51,191 bases of DNA from CAWHOW01 sp050013795. GTDB taxonomy: Bacteria > Bacteroidota > Bacteroidia > Bacteroidales > CG2-30-32-10. Shown here in pieces: positions 17,646 through 25,409 of the stretch (the first letter of the stretch is position 1; every line of letters begins with the position of its first letter). Below the pieces are notes generated by a model that was not told the DNA's origin, searched no databases, and saw only the letters and a list, made by a program, of their open reading frames with translations. The stretch lies in NCBI GenBank assembly GCA_050013795.1, contig JBEKEO010000002.1:1-51191 (forward strand), written 5' to 3'. The position numbers and the translations under genes were made by a program.

Positions 17646-17653
17646 TACTTTTG
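17646..17653 (+). promoter_or_regulatory. -7 box of glyS, nearly leaderless
   Basis: TACTTTTG matches TAnnTTTG and ends 4 bp before the ATG at 17658, so transcription should begin at or next to the start codon. A small palindrome (AGACTT, CCC, AAGTCT) lies just upstream near 17620-17634. Confidence 0.5.
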
Positions 17654-17657
17654 CATC

Positions 17658-19187
17658 ATGGCAAATATGGAAGATATTTTCAAAAAAGTGATTTCCCATG
17701 CTAAAGAGTATGGGTTTGTATTTCCTTCAAGTGAAATATACGACGGCCTTAGTGCTGTTTATGATTATGGCCAGTACGGCTCGGAATTGAAAAAGAATAT
17801 CCGCGATTACTGGTGGAAATCGATGGTGCAGTTCAACGAAAATATCGTGGGCATCGATGCGGCAATATTCATGCATCCCACAGTATGGAAGGCTTCTGGC
17901 CATGTGGATGCTTTTAACGATCCCTTGATCGATAATAAAGATTCAAAGAAACGTTACCGCGCCGATGTACTTGTAGAAGAGTACATGGCTAAGATTGAAG
18001 ATAAAATCAATAAAGAAGTTGAAAAGGCTTCAAAACGTTTTGGTGTTGCATTCAACAAAGAGCAGTTTGTTACCACAAATCCAAGGGTTCTGGAGTATAA
18101 AACAAAAATAGAAACCATTAGCAAAAGATTGTATTCCTCGCTTGAAAAGAATGACCTTGCTGATGTGAAGAAACTTATTGAAGAACTGGAAATTGTTTGC
18201 CCTATTTCCGGTTCACGCAACTGGACCGAAGTTCGCCAGTTCAACCTGATGTTTGCCACTCAGATGGGATCGACAGCCGAAGGCGCCGATACCATTTACC
18301 TTCGGCCGGAAACCGCACAGGGGATTTTTGTAAATTTCTCGAATGTGATGAAAACCGGAAGGATGAAGATACCTTTTGGCATCGCACAGACAGGTAAAGC
18401 ATTCCGGAATGAGATCGTGGCACGTCAGTTTATTTTCCGCATGCGCGAATTCGAGCAAATGGAAATGCAGTTCTTTGTAAAGCCGGGAGAAGAAATGGAA
18501 TGGTATAAACATTGGAAAGAAGAGCGGATGAATTGGCATCTTTCCCTTGGAATACCAAGAGAAAAATATCGTTTCCATGATCATGAAAAGTTAGCGCATT
18601 ATGCAAATGCCGCTGCCGATATAGAGTTTGAATTTCCTTTCGGATTTAAAGAACTGGAAGGAATTCATTCTCGCACTGATTTCGACTTAAGTGCTCATAT
18701 GAAATTTTCAGGAAAGAAACTTCAGTACTTCGATCCCGAAACAAATGAAAGTTATATTCCTTATGTTGTTGAAACATCCGTTGGATTAGATCGTACTTTT
18801 CTAGCCATTCTTAGTTATGCTTATACTGAAGAAAAACTTGAAGACGGTTCTGAAAGAGTGGTATTAAAGATTCCACCTATGCTTGCTCCGATTAAAATTG
18901 CTGTCTTGCCACTTGTAAAGAAAGATGGATTGTCGGAAAAGGCGAGGGAGATCATGGATGGATTAAAGATAAATCATATGTGCCAGTATGATGAGAAGGA
19001 TGCCATTGGACGCCGTTACCGCAGGCAGGATGCTATTGGAACACCTTATTGTATCACCATTGATTATGATACTATGAAAGACAATACCGTTACTATACGT
19101 GAACGCGATTCCATGCAGCAGGAAAGGATCTCAATTGAAAATATTTCTAAGATAGTAGATGAAAAATTAGTACCCTTTACTTCATAA
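17658..19187 (+). CDS. glyS: Glycyl-tRNA synthetase, single-chain dimeric type
   Basis: 509 residues. This is the class II, alpha-2 GlyRS that charges tRNA-Gly, not the alpha2-beta2 type. Visible marks: the N-terminal FPSSEIYDGLSAVYDYGQYG, class II motif 2 in GKAFRNEIVARQFIFRMREFEQ, motif 3 in ETSVGLDRTFLAIL, and the C-terminal anticodon-binding domain beginning PPMLAPIKIAVLPL and including YCITIDYDTMKDNTVTIRERDS. The protein is complete. The gene is convergent with a coiled-coil gene, with 5 bp between the stops. Confidence 0.96.
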   Translation: MANMEDIFKKVISHAKEYGFVFPSSEIYDGLSAVYDYGQYGSELKKNIRDYWWKSMVQFNENIVGIDAAIFMHPTVWKASGHVDAFNDPLIDNKDSKKRYRADVLVEEYMAKIEDKINKEVEKASKRFGVAFNKEQFVTTNPRVLEYKTKIETISKRLYSSLEKNDLADVKKLIEELEIVCPISGSRNWTEVRQFNLMFATQMGSTAEGADTIYLRPETAQGIFVNFSNVMKTGRMKIPFGIAQTGKAFRNEIVARQFIFRMREFEQMEMQFFVKPGEEMEWYKHWKEERMNWHLSLGIPREKYRFHDHEKLAHYANAAADIEFEFPFGFKELEGIHSRTDFDLSAHMKFSGKKLQYFDPETNESYIPYVVETSVGLDRTFLAILSYAYTEEKLEDGSERVVLKIPPMLAPIKIAVLPLVKKDGLSEKAREIMDGLKINHMCQYDEKDAIGRRYRRQDAIGTPYCITIDYDTMKDNTVTIRERDSMQQERISIENISKIVDEKLVPFTS

Positions 19188-19192
19188 GAGTA

Positions 19193-20122
19193 TCAATCCA
19201 GGGAAAGGCTTGATGTTCCAAGCAAGTTATCGTCGATAAAGATATCGATATAGTAGGTGCCTTTTTTAAATTCTTTAGTCTTCTCCCAGTAAATGCTGAT
19301 ATCTTGGGATGTATTATCGTAATAAACTTCTTTCTTTACTGAATAGGCAATTGTCTTTCCTTTGAAGGTAAATGTGTCGTTTTCTGACTGGCATAAAATA
19401 GCACCATCGGGTTCGGCAATCCTGATATAAATAATTTTATATCCTTTTGTGGCAAGGGCATTGTCTAAAAGTGTAAAGCTTGTCCTTATCTTTAGGGTCT
19501 TTCTTGCATTTCGAGTAAGTATCTCCTGTTTCTTTGAATTCAGACGTATGCCTTCAGAGATTTGGTCGCTGGCTTTTAATGCCGCGCCTGCTTTTATTTT
19601 ATCAGCGAGGCTTGAATATTTCGAAGAAACCTCAATGTTTTTATTTAAAGAAGAGTCAAGTGTGTTTTTTACTTTTAAGTTTTCAGAAGACAGTGATTCG
19701 TTTTTTGATTTCAGGTCCTCGATTTTAGTAACATACTCTTTTAACCTTTTTTCAAGTTCTTCAACCTTTTCCTGATAGTTTGATGCTGAGCCTTTAAGGT
19801 TTTTTATTTCACTCATCAATGACTGGATATTTACTTTTTCCTTTGAAAAAACACTATCCAGTCCTTCATACTCCTTGCTTAATTCATCATATTCTAACTC
19901 GAGGTTTTTTAATTTATGCAGCATCTCGTCTTTTTGCGAGATGGCTGTTGTTTTGGCGGCACTTTCCTGTCGGGCAAGTTTACGGAATTCAATAAGCTGC
20001 CATGTCAGAATAACACAGGCAATGGTAAGAACAATTGTTAAGAAAATAAATAATGTCAGGAAATTTCTCCCTTTGTCTTTACTATCATTATCCGAATTAA
20101 AAAAATAACTGGAGTTTTCCAT
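19193..20122 (-). CDS. Membrane-anchored coiled-coil protein, paralogue of the next gene
   Basis: 309 residues. One transmembrane helix near residues 22-45 (LTLFIFLTIVLTIACVILTW) follows a short cytoplasmic start. Residues about 55-180 form a long coiled coil (KNLELEYDELSKEYEGLDSV). A C-terminal beta domain of about 110 residues follows (RTSFTLLDNALATKGYKIIY, then GTYYIDIFIDDNLLG). I do not recognise a named family. The upstream neighbour has the same architecture and a clearly similar C-terminal domain, so the pair arose by duplication and may form a hetero-oligomer. Third gene of the operon 21367 to 19193. Confidence 0.8.
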   Translation of the reverse strand: MENSSYFFNSDNDSKDKGRNFLTLFIFLTIVLTIACVILTWQLIEFRKLARQESAAKTTAISQKDEMLHKLKNLELEYDELSKEYEGLDSVFSKEKVNIQSLMSEIKNLKGSASNYQEKVEELEKRLKEYVTKIEDLKSKNESLSSENLKVKNTLDSSLNKNIEVSSKYSSLADKIKAGAALKASDQISEGIRLNSKKQEILTRNARKTLKIRTSFTLLDNALATKGYKIIYIRIAEPDGAILCQSENDTFTFKGKTIAYSVKKEVYYDNTSQDISIYWEKTKEFKKGTYYIDIFIDDNLLGTSSLSLD

Positions 20123-20128
20123 AAACGA

Positions 20129-21064
20129 CTATTTCATGGCAAATTGTCCTTCTCCAATTAGATATCCATCCGTGAAAACCGATACGACATATGTTCCTTC
20201 AACAAACTCATCTGTTTTATCCCAATACATAACCAAATCCATTGCTTTATTCTCATAATCGATATCCTGTTTGATTGAAAATTGAATTTTTTGTCCATTA
20301 TAATCAAAAGCATGTTCGTCATCATCGGCAACTGTGAGAATTTTATCATCAGGGCGGGCAATACGGATATAAATTGTTTTTGTGCCTGACTGGGCTATAA
20401 GATTTTCGCTTAATGTAAATGATACTTTTATCCTGTCGGTTCTTTTAGCTTTTTCTTCAACATCTTCTTTCTTCCCTCCTGCTTTTAATCTTACAGGAAC
20501 GCCTTTTATATTATATGCCTTCAAAGAAGATGCCAAAGTAACTTTCTCACTAAGCTGTTCTTTGTCTTTGGTCAGTTCGGTAGTCTTTTCCTGTTCTTTT
20601 GAAAATTTATCTTTTATTTGCACATTTTCATTTTTCAGTGTTTTGTTAACACGATATAAGGAATCTATCTGCGAAACGTAACCCTGTGTAATGCCGCGTA
20701 GGTATTCAAGTTTTTTCTTGATGCTGTAATAATCCGCCTGAGTTGCTATCAGTTTTTGAATTTCATCAGCTTTTGCAGTAATAGTGCTGTCCTTCACTGC
20801 CAGTTTTCCCGATAACGAACCGTATTCTTTTTTAATTTTATTGTGTTCGGTCAACAAAGAGTCTAACTGGTGTTGCAACTGTTGGTTTTTTGTTTGTACT
20901 TTTTCTTCTCTAGTTATATTAATATACATCTTTCTTCCCGTCCCTATGAGCACACAAATAAGAGCAACTATAATAACAGACAAAATAATAATAATAATTT
21001 TATTCTTATTGCTTCTCTTTGGTTTTTCAACAACTTCCAATTTCTGTTTTTCAGTAGTTTCCAT
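20129..21064 (-). CDS. Membrane-anchored coiled-coil protein, paralogue of the previous gene
   Basis: 311 residues. A basic N terminus precedes one transmembrane helix (IIIIILSVIIVALICVLIG, about 24-42). A coiled coil covers about 55-190 (QNLQHQLDSLLTEHNKIKKE-like heptads; KDKEQLSEKVTLA), and a C-terminal beta domain has the marks KTIYIRIARPDDKIL and EGTYVVSVFTDGYLIGEG. The shared signature with the 19193 product is IYIRIAxPD, then YWxKTxEF, then GTYxxxxFxDxxLxG. Topology suggests that the coil and beta domain lie in the periplasm. Function unknown. It ends 6 bp before the next gene. Confidence 0.8.
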   Translation of the reverse strand: METTEKQKLEVVEKPKRSNKNKIIIIILSVIIVALICVLIGTGRKMYINITREEKVQTKNQQLQHQLDSLLTEHNKIKKEYGSLSGKLAVKDSTITAKADEIQKLIATQADYYSIKKKLEYLRGITQGYVSQIDSLYRVNKTLKNENVQIKDKFSKEQEKTTELTKDKEQLSEKVTLASSLKAYNIKGVPVRLKAGGKKEDVEEKAKRTDRIKVSFTLSENLIAQSGTKTIYIRIARPDDKILTVADDDEHAFDYNGQKIQFSIKQDIDYENKAMDLVMYWDKTDEFVEGTYVVSVFTDGYLIGEGQFAMK

Positions 21065-21103
21065 ATAAATTATTTTTCTGATGTTAAGTATTCTTTTGCT
21101 TAT

Positions 21104-21367
21104 TTATTGTTTAGGTTTATTCATTTCATCAACATAATTCAATCTTATTTCGGTAAGGAAATTCTCCATAGCTTTGGCCGATTCTGGCGAAAGATTATTG
21201 GCTGTTTTTTCTTTCAGCATCTCTATTATTTCTATCGATTGTTTAGCCTGCTCTAAATTCCTTTCAATTTTCCCTGTAAGTGGATTTTTCATCTTTCCTA
21301 GCGCTTGCATAGCTGAAGCGTGAAAAATATATAGTAGCTGTATAAATAATTGGTCGTTTTTTTCCAT
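21104..21367 (-). CDS. DUF1844 family protein
   Basis: 87 residues, helical. The sequence follows the DUF1844 pattern closely: LFIQLLYIFHASAMQALGKM, NPLTGKIERNLEQAKQSIEI, LEMLKEKT-type segment and a final FLTEIRLNYVDE. The family is widespread and of unknown function. It is the first gene of the operon with the two coiled-coil membrane genes, behind a consensus promoter at 21390-21421. Confidence 0.85.
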   Translation of the reverse strand: MEKNDQLFIQLLYIFHASAMQALGKMKNPLTGKIERNLEQAKQSIEIIEMLKEKTANNLSPESAKAMENFLTEIRLNYVDEMNKPKQ

Positions 21368-21389
21368 CTGTACACCGAATAAGAATGTG

Positions 21390-21421
21390 CAAATTTAGTG
21401 TATTTTTGAAATAATTTTCAA
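21390..21421 (-). promoter_or_regulatory. Promoter of the DUF1844/coiled-coil operon
   Basis: On the minus strand TTG (21419-21421), 21 bp, then TAAATTTG (21390-21397). The ATG at 21367 lies about 22 bp downstream. It overlaps the divergent comF promoter. Confidence 0.6.
21401..21408 (+). promoter_or_regulatory. -7 box of comF
   Basis: TATTTTTG matches TAnnTTTG and lies inside the spacer of the divergent promoter at 21390-21421. No -33 box is evident. Confidence 0.4.
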
Positions 21422-21438
21422 TTTTTATTTATTCTGTT

Positions 21439-22143
21439 TTGATAGGATTAAAATTAACATTTTTAGATGACTTTTTTGCCTTGATCTATCCTAAGGTTTG
21501 TATGGCCTGCGGTAAGAGCCTGTTCAAACATGAAAACTGTATATGTACATTTTGTTTATATCATTTGCCTAAAACCAATTTTCACTTAACGGAAGATAAT
21601 CCTGTAATCAGGCTGTTTTGGGGAAAAGTGCAGGTTTATTCTGCTGCTTCAATGTATTTCTTTCATAAAAAAGGAAGAATACAGAAATTGATGCATCAGT
21701 TAAAATACAAAGGGGAAAAAGAGATAGGGATTTTCCTGGGTAATCTTTATGGCAAAGAATTATTTGCCTCGCCACTTTTTAAAACGGTTGAATTTATTGT
21801 CCCCGTTCCCATGCATCCGAAAAAAGAAAAAATTCGCGGATATAATCAAAGTGAAATTATTGCCATTGGAATTTCTCAGTCGATGAATGCATCGGTAGAC
21901 ACCCAAACACTTATTAAAACAAATAAGACCGAAACACAAACAAAGAAATCACGATTCAGCAGGTGGGAAAATGTTAAGGAGGTTTTTGAAATACGTAATT
22001 ATGACCATCTTGTTAATAAACATGTTCTGCTGGTTGATGATGTGATAACAACAGGTTCAACTATTGAAAGCTGCGTTATGAACTTAGCCAAAGTGCCAGG
22101 AATAAAAATAAGCGTTGTTTCCATTGCGTATGCTTACCAATAA
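21439..22143 (+). CDS. comF: ComF family phosphoribosyltransferase-like protein
   Basis: 234 residues from a TTG start at 21439; no ATG gives a full zinc motif. The N terminus has the ComF four-cysteine zinc site (CMACGKSLF, then CICTFCLYHL). The phosphoribosyltransferase fold follows, with VPVPMHPKKEKIRGYNQSE and the PRPP-binding loop VLLVDDVITTGSTIESC near residues 197-213. ComF homologues take part in natural transformation or are of unknown role in other phyla. It is monocistronic, divergent from the DUF1844 operon and followed by tRNA-Ala. Confidence 0.9.
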   Translation: MIGLKLTFLDDFFALIYPKVCMACGKSLFKHENCICTFCLYHLPKTNFHLTEDNPVIRLFWGKVQVYSAASMYFFHKKGRIQKLMHQLKYKGEKEIGIFLGNLYGKELFASPLFKTVEFIVPVPMHPKKEKIRGYNQSEIIAIGISQSMNASVDTQTLIKTNKTETQTKKSRFSRWENVKEVFEIRNYDHLVNKHVLLVDDVITTGSTIESCVMNLAKVPGIKISVVSIAYAYQ

Positions 22144-22227
22144 AGAAGAATTATATTTCATGATTGCCTGAAACCGAAATGGCATTTCATATATTTATTA
22201 ATTTTCTTATTTTTGCTTTTTAATTTT

Positions 22228-22301
22228 GGGGCGTTAGCTCAGTTGGCTAGAGTGTTAGACTGGCAGTCTAGAGGTCATGGGTTCGACTCCCATACGCTCC
22301 A
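22228..22301 (+). tRNA. tRNA-Ala (anticodon GGC)
   Basis: The acceptor stem GGGGCGT pairs with ACGCTCC and contains the G3-U70 pair that identifies tRNA-Ala. The anticodon loop is CTGGCAG, so the anticodon is GGC. The T arm has GGGTTCGACTCCC. The discriminator is A and CCA is not encoded. Confidence 0.94.
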
Positions 22302-22305
22302 CAAA

Positions 22306-22333
22306 CAAAACCCCTTTACATCAAAGGGGTTTT
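22306..22333 (+). terminator. Terminator after tRNA-Ala
   Basis: AAAACCCCTTT and AAAGGGGTTTT form an 11-bp perfect stem with a 5-base loop, with the T-run as the end of the right arm. It starts about 5 bases after the tRNA. Confidence 0.75.
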
Positions 22334-22368
22334 ATATTTATATCTTTTAACGATTAAGCATTACTTGC

Positions 22369-22391
22369 CTGCCTCGCGGCAAGGCGGGCAG
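22369..22391. repeat. Short GC-rich palindrome, CTGCC/GGCAG type
   Basis: CTGCCTCGC and GGCGGGCAG face each other around a short loop. It resembles the palindromes at 8921-8962, 27619-27675 and 46717-46731 and those inside the T9SS sorting-domain genes. Confidence 0.6.
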
Positions 22392-22727
22392 TGGCTGACT
22401 GTCTGACGAGATAATATTTTTAATTTTCGCTTAAATCTATTCACAATAATATAAAGTTTCCACCTTTTGGTAAAGCAATTCATCGAAAAAAATTTAGTCG
22501 AAAGGCATAAATTATATTGCTTTTAAGCCAATTAACGCATAATTTATGGCTGTTTTTGCCACATTGCAGCTAATTACTGTTTAAACATTCGCAATTTTTC
22601 TTAATGTTGGTGTGATACCCGTTGGTATCGCTGCGCAAACAATTGGTGAGGTGATATAACCAACCGGTAAGACAATGTGAACTTTGGTTGCGATGTGATT
22701 ATGACGATATAAGACAGGGAAAAAGGT
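22392..22727. other. Intergenic stretch without recognised gene
   Basis: I see no coding frame of interest here. A small hairpin lies near 22610-22630 (GATACC, CGTT, GGTATC). The rest is AT-rich unique sequence. Confidence 0.5.
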
Positions 22728-22756
22728 AAGGGGCTGCGTCTTTGACGCAACCCCTT
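22728..22756 (-). terminator. Terminator of the stress-protein operon
   Basis: Arms 22728-22740 and 22744-22756 pair over AAGGGG and GCGTC blocks separated by a 2-base internal mismatch, with a 3-base loop. On the minus strand the stem is followed after ACC by five T. It lies about 55 bp after the stop of the 22810 gene. Confidence 0.65.
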
Positions 22757-22809
22757 ATGGCTTAAATTTAATTATTACAGAATAAGGTGAGGGAGCTTAG
22801 TCAACTTTA

Positions 22810-23919
22810 TTATACAGCTTTCCTTTTTTTTCTCAATATCGATTTTATTTTTAATACGGGAGGCATGGTGTCGCCAAGCAGGAATCCCCATGGTTTAAGG
22901 GGTTCTATGTGGTCGAAGATAAGTTTTACAATAGCAAGTATAGGTATGGAAAGAAACATGCCGGGTATGCCCCACAATGCATTTCCCACTAATACGATCA
23001 GTATAGCGAAAAGAGCGTTGATCTTTACTTTCGAAGCAACTATTTTGGGAATGATGTAGTGGTTATCAAAAAACTGTATGATGTAAAATATTGCCAGTAT
23101 GTAAAATGAATACCAGGCTGTAGATTTAGTAGCCAAAGCAACCATCATGTGTAATACTATCCCTACAAAACCCCCTATATAAGGAATAACGTTGAGCATA
23201 GCAGCAATGATACCTATAAGGATAGCATAATCAATTCCAAGTATAAAAAGTGTGGAAGAATACAATATGGCTATAATAACAAATTCGATAACCAGCCCGA
23301 CAAGATAATGCTGGATAACATTCTTGGTCTGGGTAATTATTTCGCTTACATTGCCCTGATGGACTTTGCTAAAGAGTTTGTGAATAAAATCGAGTATGAG
23401 TGGTTTGTAAAACAGTATCATAAAGATATAAACGGGAATCAGGAACATGGCCACAAGTCCGGTGCCAATGGTGGCAACGGTATGCCCTATTGAAGAGCTG
23501 ATGGTATCAATGAGTTCGCCTTTGGTTTTTATTATCCATTCTTGTATCTGCTGTTTATTTATATCAAAATATCCTGAAGCCCAGGCAATAGTTTGGTTCA
23601 GCAAGGCTGTGAATTTATTGACCAGTATCGGCCACGATTCGCTGAACATAATTGCCTGCGAATATAAAAGAGCAACTAACCCTGCAATCACGATATAACC
23701 AAGAAATATGGTAAGCATTATAGCTATTACCCTGTTTATTTTCATCCGTACAAACATATTTACCACAGGCAGCAGTACTATAGCTATAATGATGGCAAAA
23801 ACAAGCGGCAATAAAATTAACTGACCGATGTATAATATCGTAAACAAGGCAATAAACCCTATCAGGAAAATAGTTGCTTTTGCATAAAAGGGCAATTTTA
23901 ATTCTTTATCTATACTCAC
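22810..23919 (-). CDS. AI-2E family (PerM-type) membrane transporter
   Basis: 369 residues with about eight hydrophobic segments in the typical order: two near the N terminus (LIGFIALFTILYIGQLILLPL, shortened here), a long cytoplasmic or periplasmic middle part, and a block of helices at 145-310 with the family mark GIIAAMLNVIPYIGGFVGIV. Members export signalling molecules or act in ion homeostasis; the substrate cannot be told from sequence. It is the last gene of the apparent operon that starts at 27232, following its neighbour after 33 bp, and a terminator follows. Confidence 0.9.
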   Translation of the reverse strand: MSIDKELKLPFYAKATIFLIGFIALFTILYIGQLILLPLVFAIIIAIVLLPVVNMFVRMKINRVIAIMLTIFLGYIVIAGLVALLYSQAIMFSESWPILVNKFTALLNQTIAWASGYFDINKQQIQEWIIKTKGELIDTISSSIGHTVATIGTGLVAMFLIPVYIFMILFYKPLILDFIHKLFSKVHQGNVSEIITQTKNVIQHYLVGLVIEFVIIAILYSSTLFILGIDYAILIGIIAAMLNVIPYIGGFVGIVLHMMVALATKSTAWYSFYILAIFYIIQFFDNHYIIPKIVASKVKINALFAILIVLVGNALWGIPGMFLSIPILAIVKLIFDHIEPLKPWGFLLGDTMPPVLKIKSILRKKRKAV

Positions 23920-23952
23920 AAATAATGCATTTTAAAAACTGTTTGTGAATAA

Positions 23953-24357
23953 TTAATCACAGGATTTATTTGTATTTGTTTCCTTCTTATGGGCAAGATG
24001 TTGCAGGATAAACTTACCAAATGATTTAACAGCATCGGGATGCTGGGCTACAACATTTGTAACGCCAAACTGCAATACCGAACCCAAAAACTTTCTGAAT
24101 ATATTGCCCGAGAAGCCAACAGCAATTTTTTTTGTAAGATAACCACTGGCCAAACCAATGGTAGTGCCTAAAATGTCTTCACCCAAAGAAGGTGATGAAA
24201 AAATATCTTTCACAGTACTTTTTAGAATGTTAATTGGTTTTAAACTTTCGTAGGTAATGTGGAATTGTTGTATCAAAAGTTGCCTCTTAACTTCCCGCTT
24301 GACTTCTAATAGTTGAATAGCATCTTTAAGTTCTGTAATGGATGTTATGTTTTGCAT
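23953..24357 (-). CDS. Unrecognised small protein of the stress operon
   Basis: 134 residues. The N-terminal 40 residues are charged and helical (LKDAIQLLEVKREVKRQLL). A glycine-bearing moderately hydrophobic segment at about 65-85 (TTIGLASGYLTKKIAVGFSG) could touch the membrane, and the tail is basic and ends NKSCD. No family recognised. The position, 6 bp after a holin-like gene and two genes from YtxH, suggests a part in the same envelope-stress module. Confidence 0.75.
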   Translation of the reverse strand: MQNITSITELKDAIQLLEVKREVKRQLLIQQFHITYESLKPINILKSTVKDIFSSPSLGEDILGTTIGLASGYLTKKIAVGFSGNIFRKFLGSVLQFGVTNVVAQHPDAVKSFGKFILQHLAHKKETNTNKSCD

Positions 24358-24363
24358 ATTATT

Positions 24364-24702
24364 TTATTTAAGCACTTGTTTAATAATATAATTGCACATA
24401 CGCCTTTTAAGCTTAGGTATAAAGAAATATATCACTATCGCCACTATACCATAAAAAGCAGCTATGGCGAAAAACCCCAATGAGGTTGCACCAAGTACTT
24501 CACCAAGCCAAAAAGCTAATCCCAAACTGATAAAAAGTATGAAAAACGCAAAAAAGAGAAACACAATAATTTGAGGGACCGCTGATGAAACCACATCCGA
24601 TGTTTTGTCAAGCGCTTTAAGCTTTGCCAACGCTAAGCTGGTTTTGCCATATTCAGTGGCTCTTTCCAGCAACGATTCCATTAATTTTGCATTGTCTTCC
24701 AT
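24364..24702 (-). CDS. Phage-holin-like (DUF1469-type) small membrane protein
   Basis: 112 residues. An N-terminal amphipathic helix (LLERATEYGKTSLALAKLKA) precedes two transmembrane helices at about 43-66 and 71-96 separated by a short turn, then a basic tail. This layout fits the holin_3_6/DUF1469 family, which in Bacteroidota usually stands beside YtxH genes, as here (22 bp downstream of ytxH-like). There is no phage context, so lysis is unlikely; the role in membrane stress is inferred. Confidence 0.8.
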   Translation of the reverse strand: MEDNAKLMESLLERATEYGKTSLALAKLKALDKTSDVVSSAVPQIIVFLFFAFFILFISLGLAFWLGEVLGATSLGFFAIAAFYGIVAIVIYFFIPKLKRRMCNYIIKQVLK

Positions 24703-24723
24703 GTTTGATGTTTTGAGAATATA

Positions 24724-24993
24724 TTAACCTTTTATATCCTGTTTCACTTCTTCGGCTGTAGTCTTTGCCTTTTGTGCAAAGTCGCAAACGTCCTCCTTTA
24801 CATGTTCGATCTTATCGGATATGCTTTCAAGAAATTCATTTAATTTCTCTTTTAAGTCATCTGCACAGTCTTCTCCTTTTTTACATATCTTCTTTCGGGT
24901 ATCTGTACCCTTTGCAGGGGCAAACAAAATACCCAATATAGCGCCGGCAGCAATGCCTGCCAATACGCCTAATACTACTTTTCCTGAATCCAT
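24724..24993 (-). CDS. YtxH domain protein
   Basis: 89 residues. The N terminus has the glycine- and alanine-rich hydrophobic helix of YtxH proteins (VLGVLAGIAAGAILGILFAP followed by KGTDTRKKI), then a charged helical tail with FLESISDKIEHVKEDVCDFAQ. YtxH proteins are general-stress membrane proteins in Bacillus. It sits between the lmo0937-like and the holin-like genes in the operon. Confidence 0.88.
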   Translation of the reverse strand: MDSGKVVLGVLAGIAAGAILGILFAPAKGTDTRKKICKKGEDCADDLKEKLNEFLESISDKIEHVKEDVCDFAQKAKTTAEEVKQDIKG

Positions 24994-25032
24994 GATTTTA
25001 GTTTTTTAATGATTATTATTACTATGATGATT

Positions 25033-25188
25033 TTATAATATTTTCTTCCCCTGGATCACCCTTAGTATTATTGCTATAAAAGCGATAATAAGCAGAATGT
25101 GTATGATGTACCCGAAGTTGTATGCGAAAAATCCGATCGCCCATAAGACAATCAGGCATACTGCTATTACATAAAGTAGATTTCCCAT
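25033..25188 (-). CDS. lmo0937 family small membrane protein
   Basis: 51 residues, ATG at 25188, stop at 25033. Two hydrophobic helices (LLYVIAVCLIVLWAIGFFAY and IIHILLIIAFIAIILRVIQG) joined by a short turn give a hairpin membrane protein. The pattern W-A-I-G-F-F-A-Y, then I-H-I-L-L, then R-V-I-Q-G is typical of the lmo0937 family. The function is unknown; the genes usually stand with CsbD and YtxH genes, as here. Confidence 0.85.
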   Translation of the reverse strand: MGNLLYVIAVCLIVLWAIGFFAYNFGYIIHILLIIAFIAIILRVIQGKKIL

Positions 25189-25206
25189 GATCTTTGTTTT
25201 TAATTA

Positions 25207-25383
25207 TTAATTGATTTTATCTTCGGTTGTTGGTAAAAGTTTTGTGTTCTTGCCATTGTCATAAACTATATAGTAAGCTTTATTACAGTGACGTTTAGTT
25301 GTTGATATGTTTGATTACCCACAGGAGGAAAATAGTATGCCTGCTATTACAGCAAGCATACTGAAAGTAATTATTTTTTTCAT
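25207..25383 (-). pseudogene. Tiny lipoprotein gene with in-frame TAA stop
   Basis: ATG at 25383 opens a 22-residue lipoprotein signal (MKKIITFSML..., lipobox LFSSC, then G) that ends in TAA at 25315-25317. The same frame then stays open for 35 more codons, with protein-like content (STTKRHCNKAYYIVYDNGKN, then TKLLPTTEDKIN), to a TAA at 25207-25209. Without the first stop it would be a 58-residue lipoprotein filling the gap between operon neighbours (27 and 18 bp). Possible explanations are a recent nonsense mutation, an assembly error, readthrough, or a truly 22-residue product. I favour a disrupted or recoded gene. Confidence 0.6.
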
Positions 25384-25409
25384 TTCCTGTTTGCATAATA
25401 CTGTGATAA

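Noticed and set aside
22228..22301. Attachment site of an integrated element at tRNA-Ala
   Set aside because: No integrase and no second copy of the tRNA 3' end were found in the window.
24364..24702. Prophage remnant because of the holin-like gene
   Set aside because: No other phage gene is present; holin-like DUF1469 genes next to YtxH genes are common in chromosomes.
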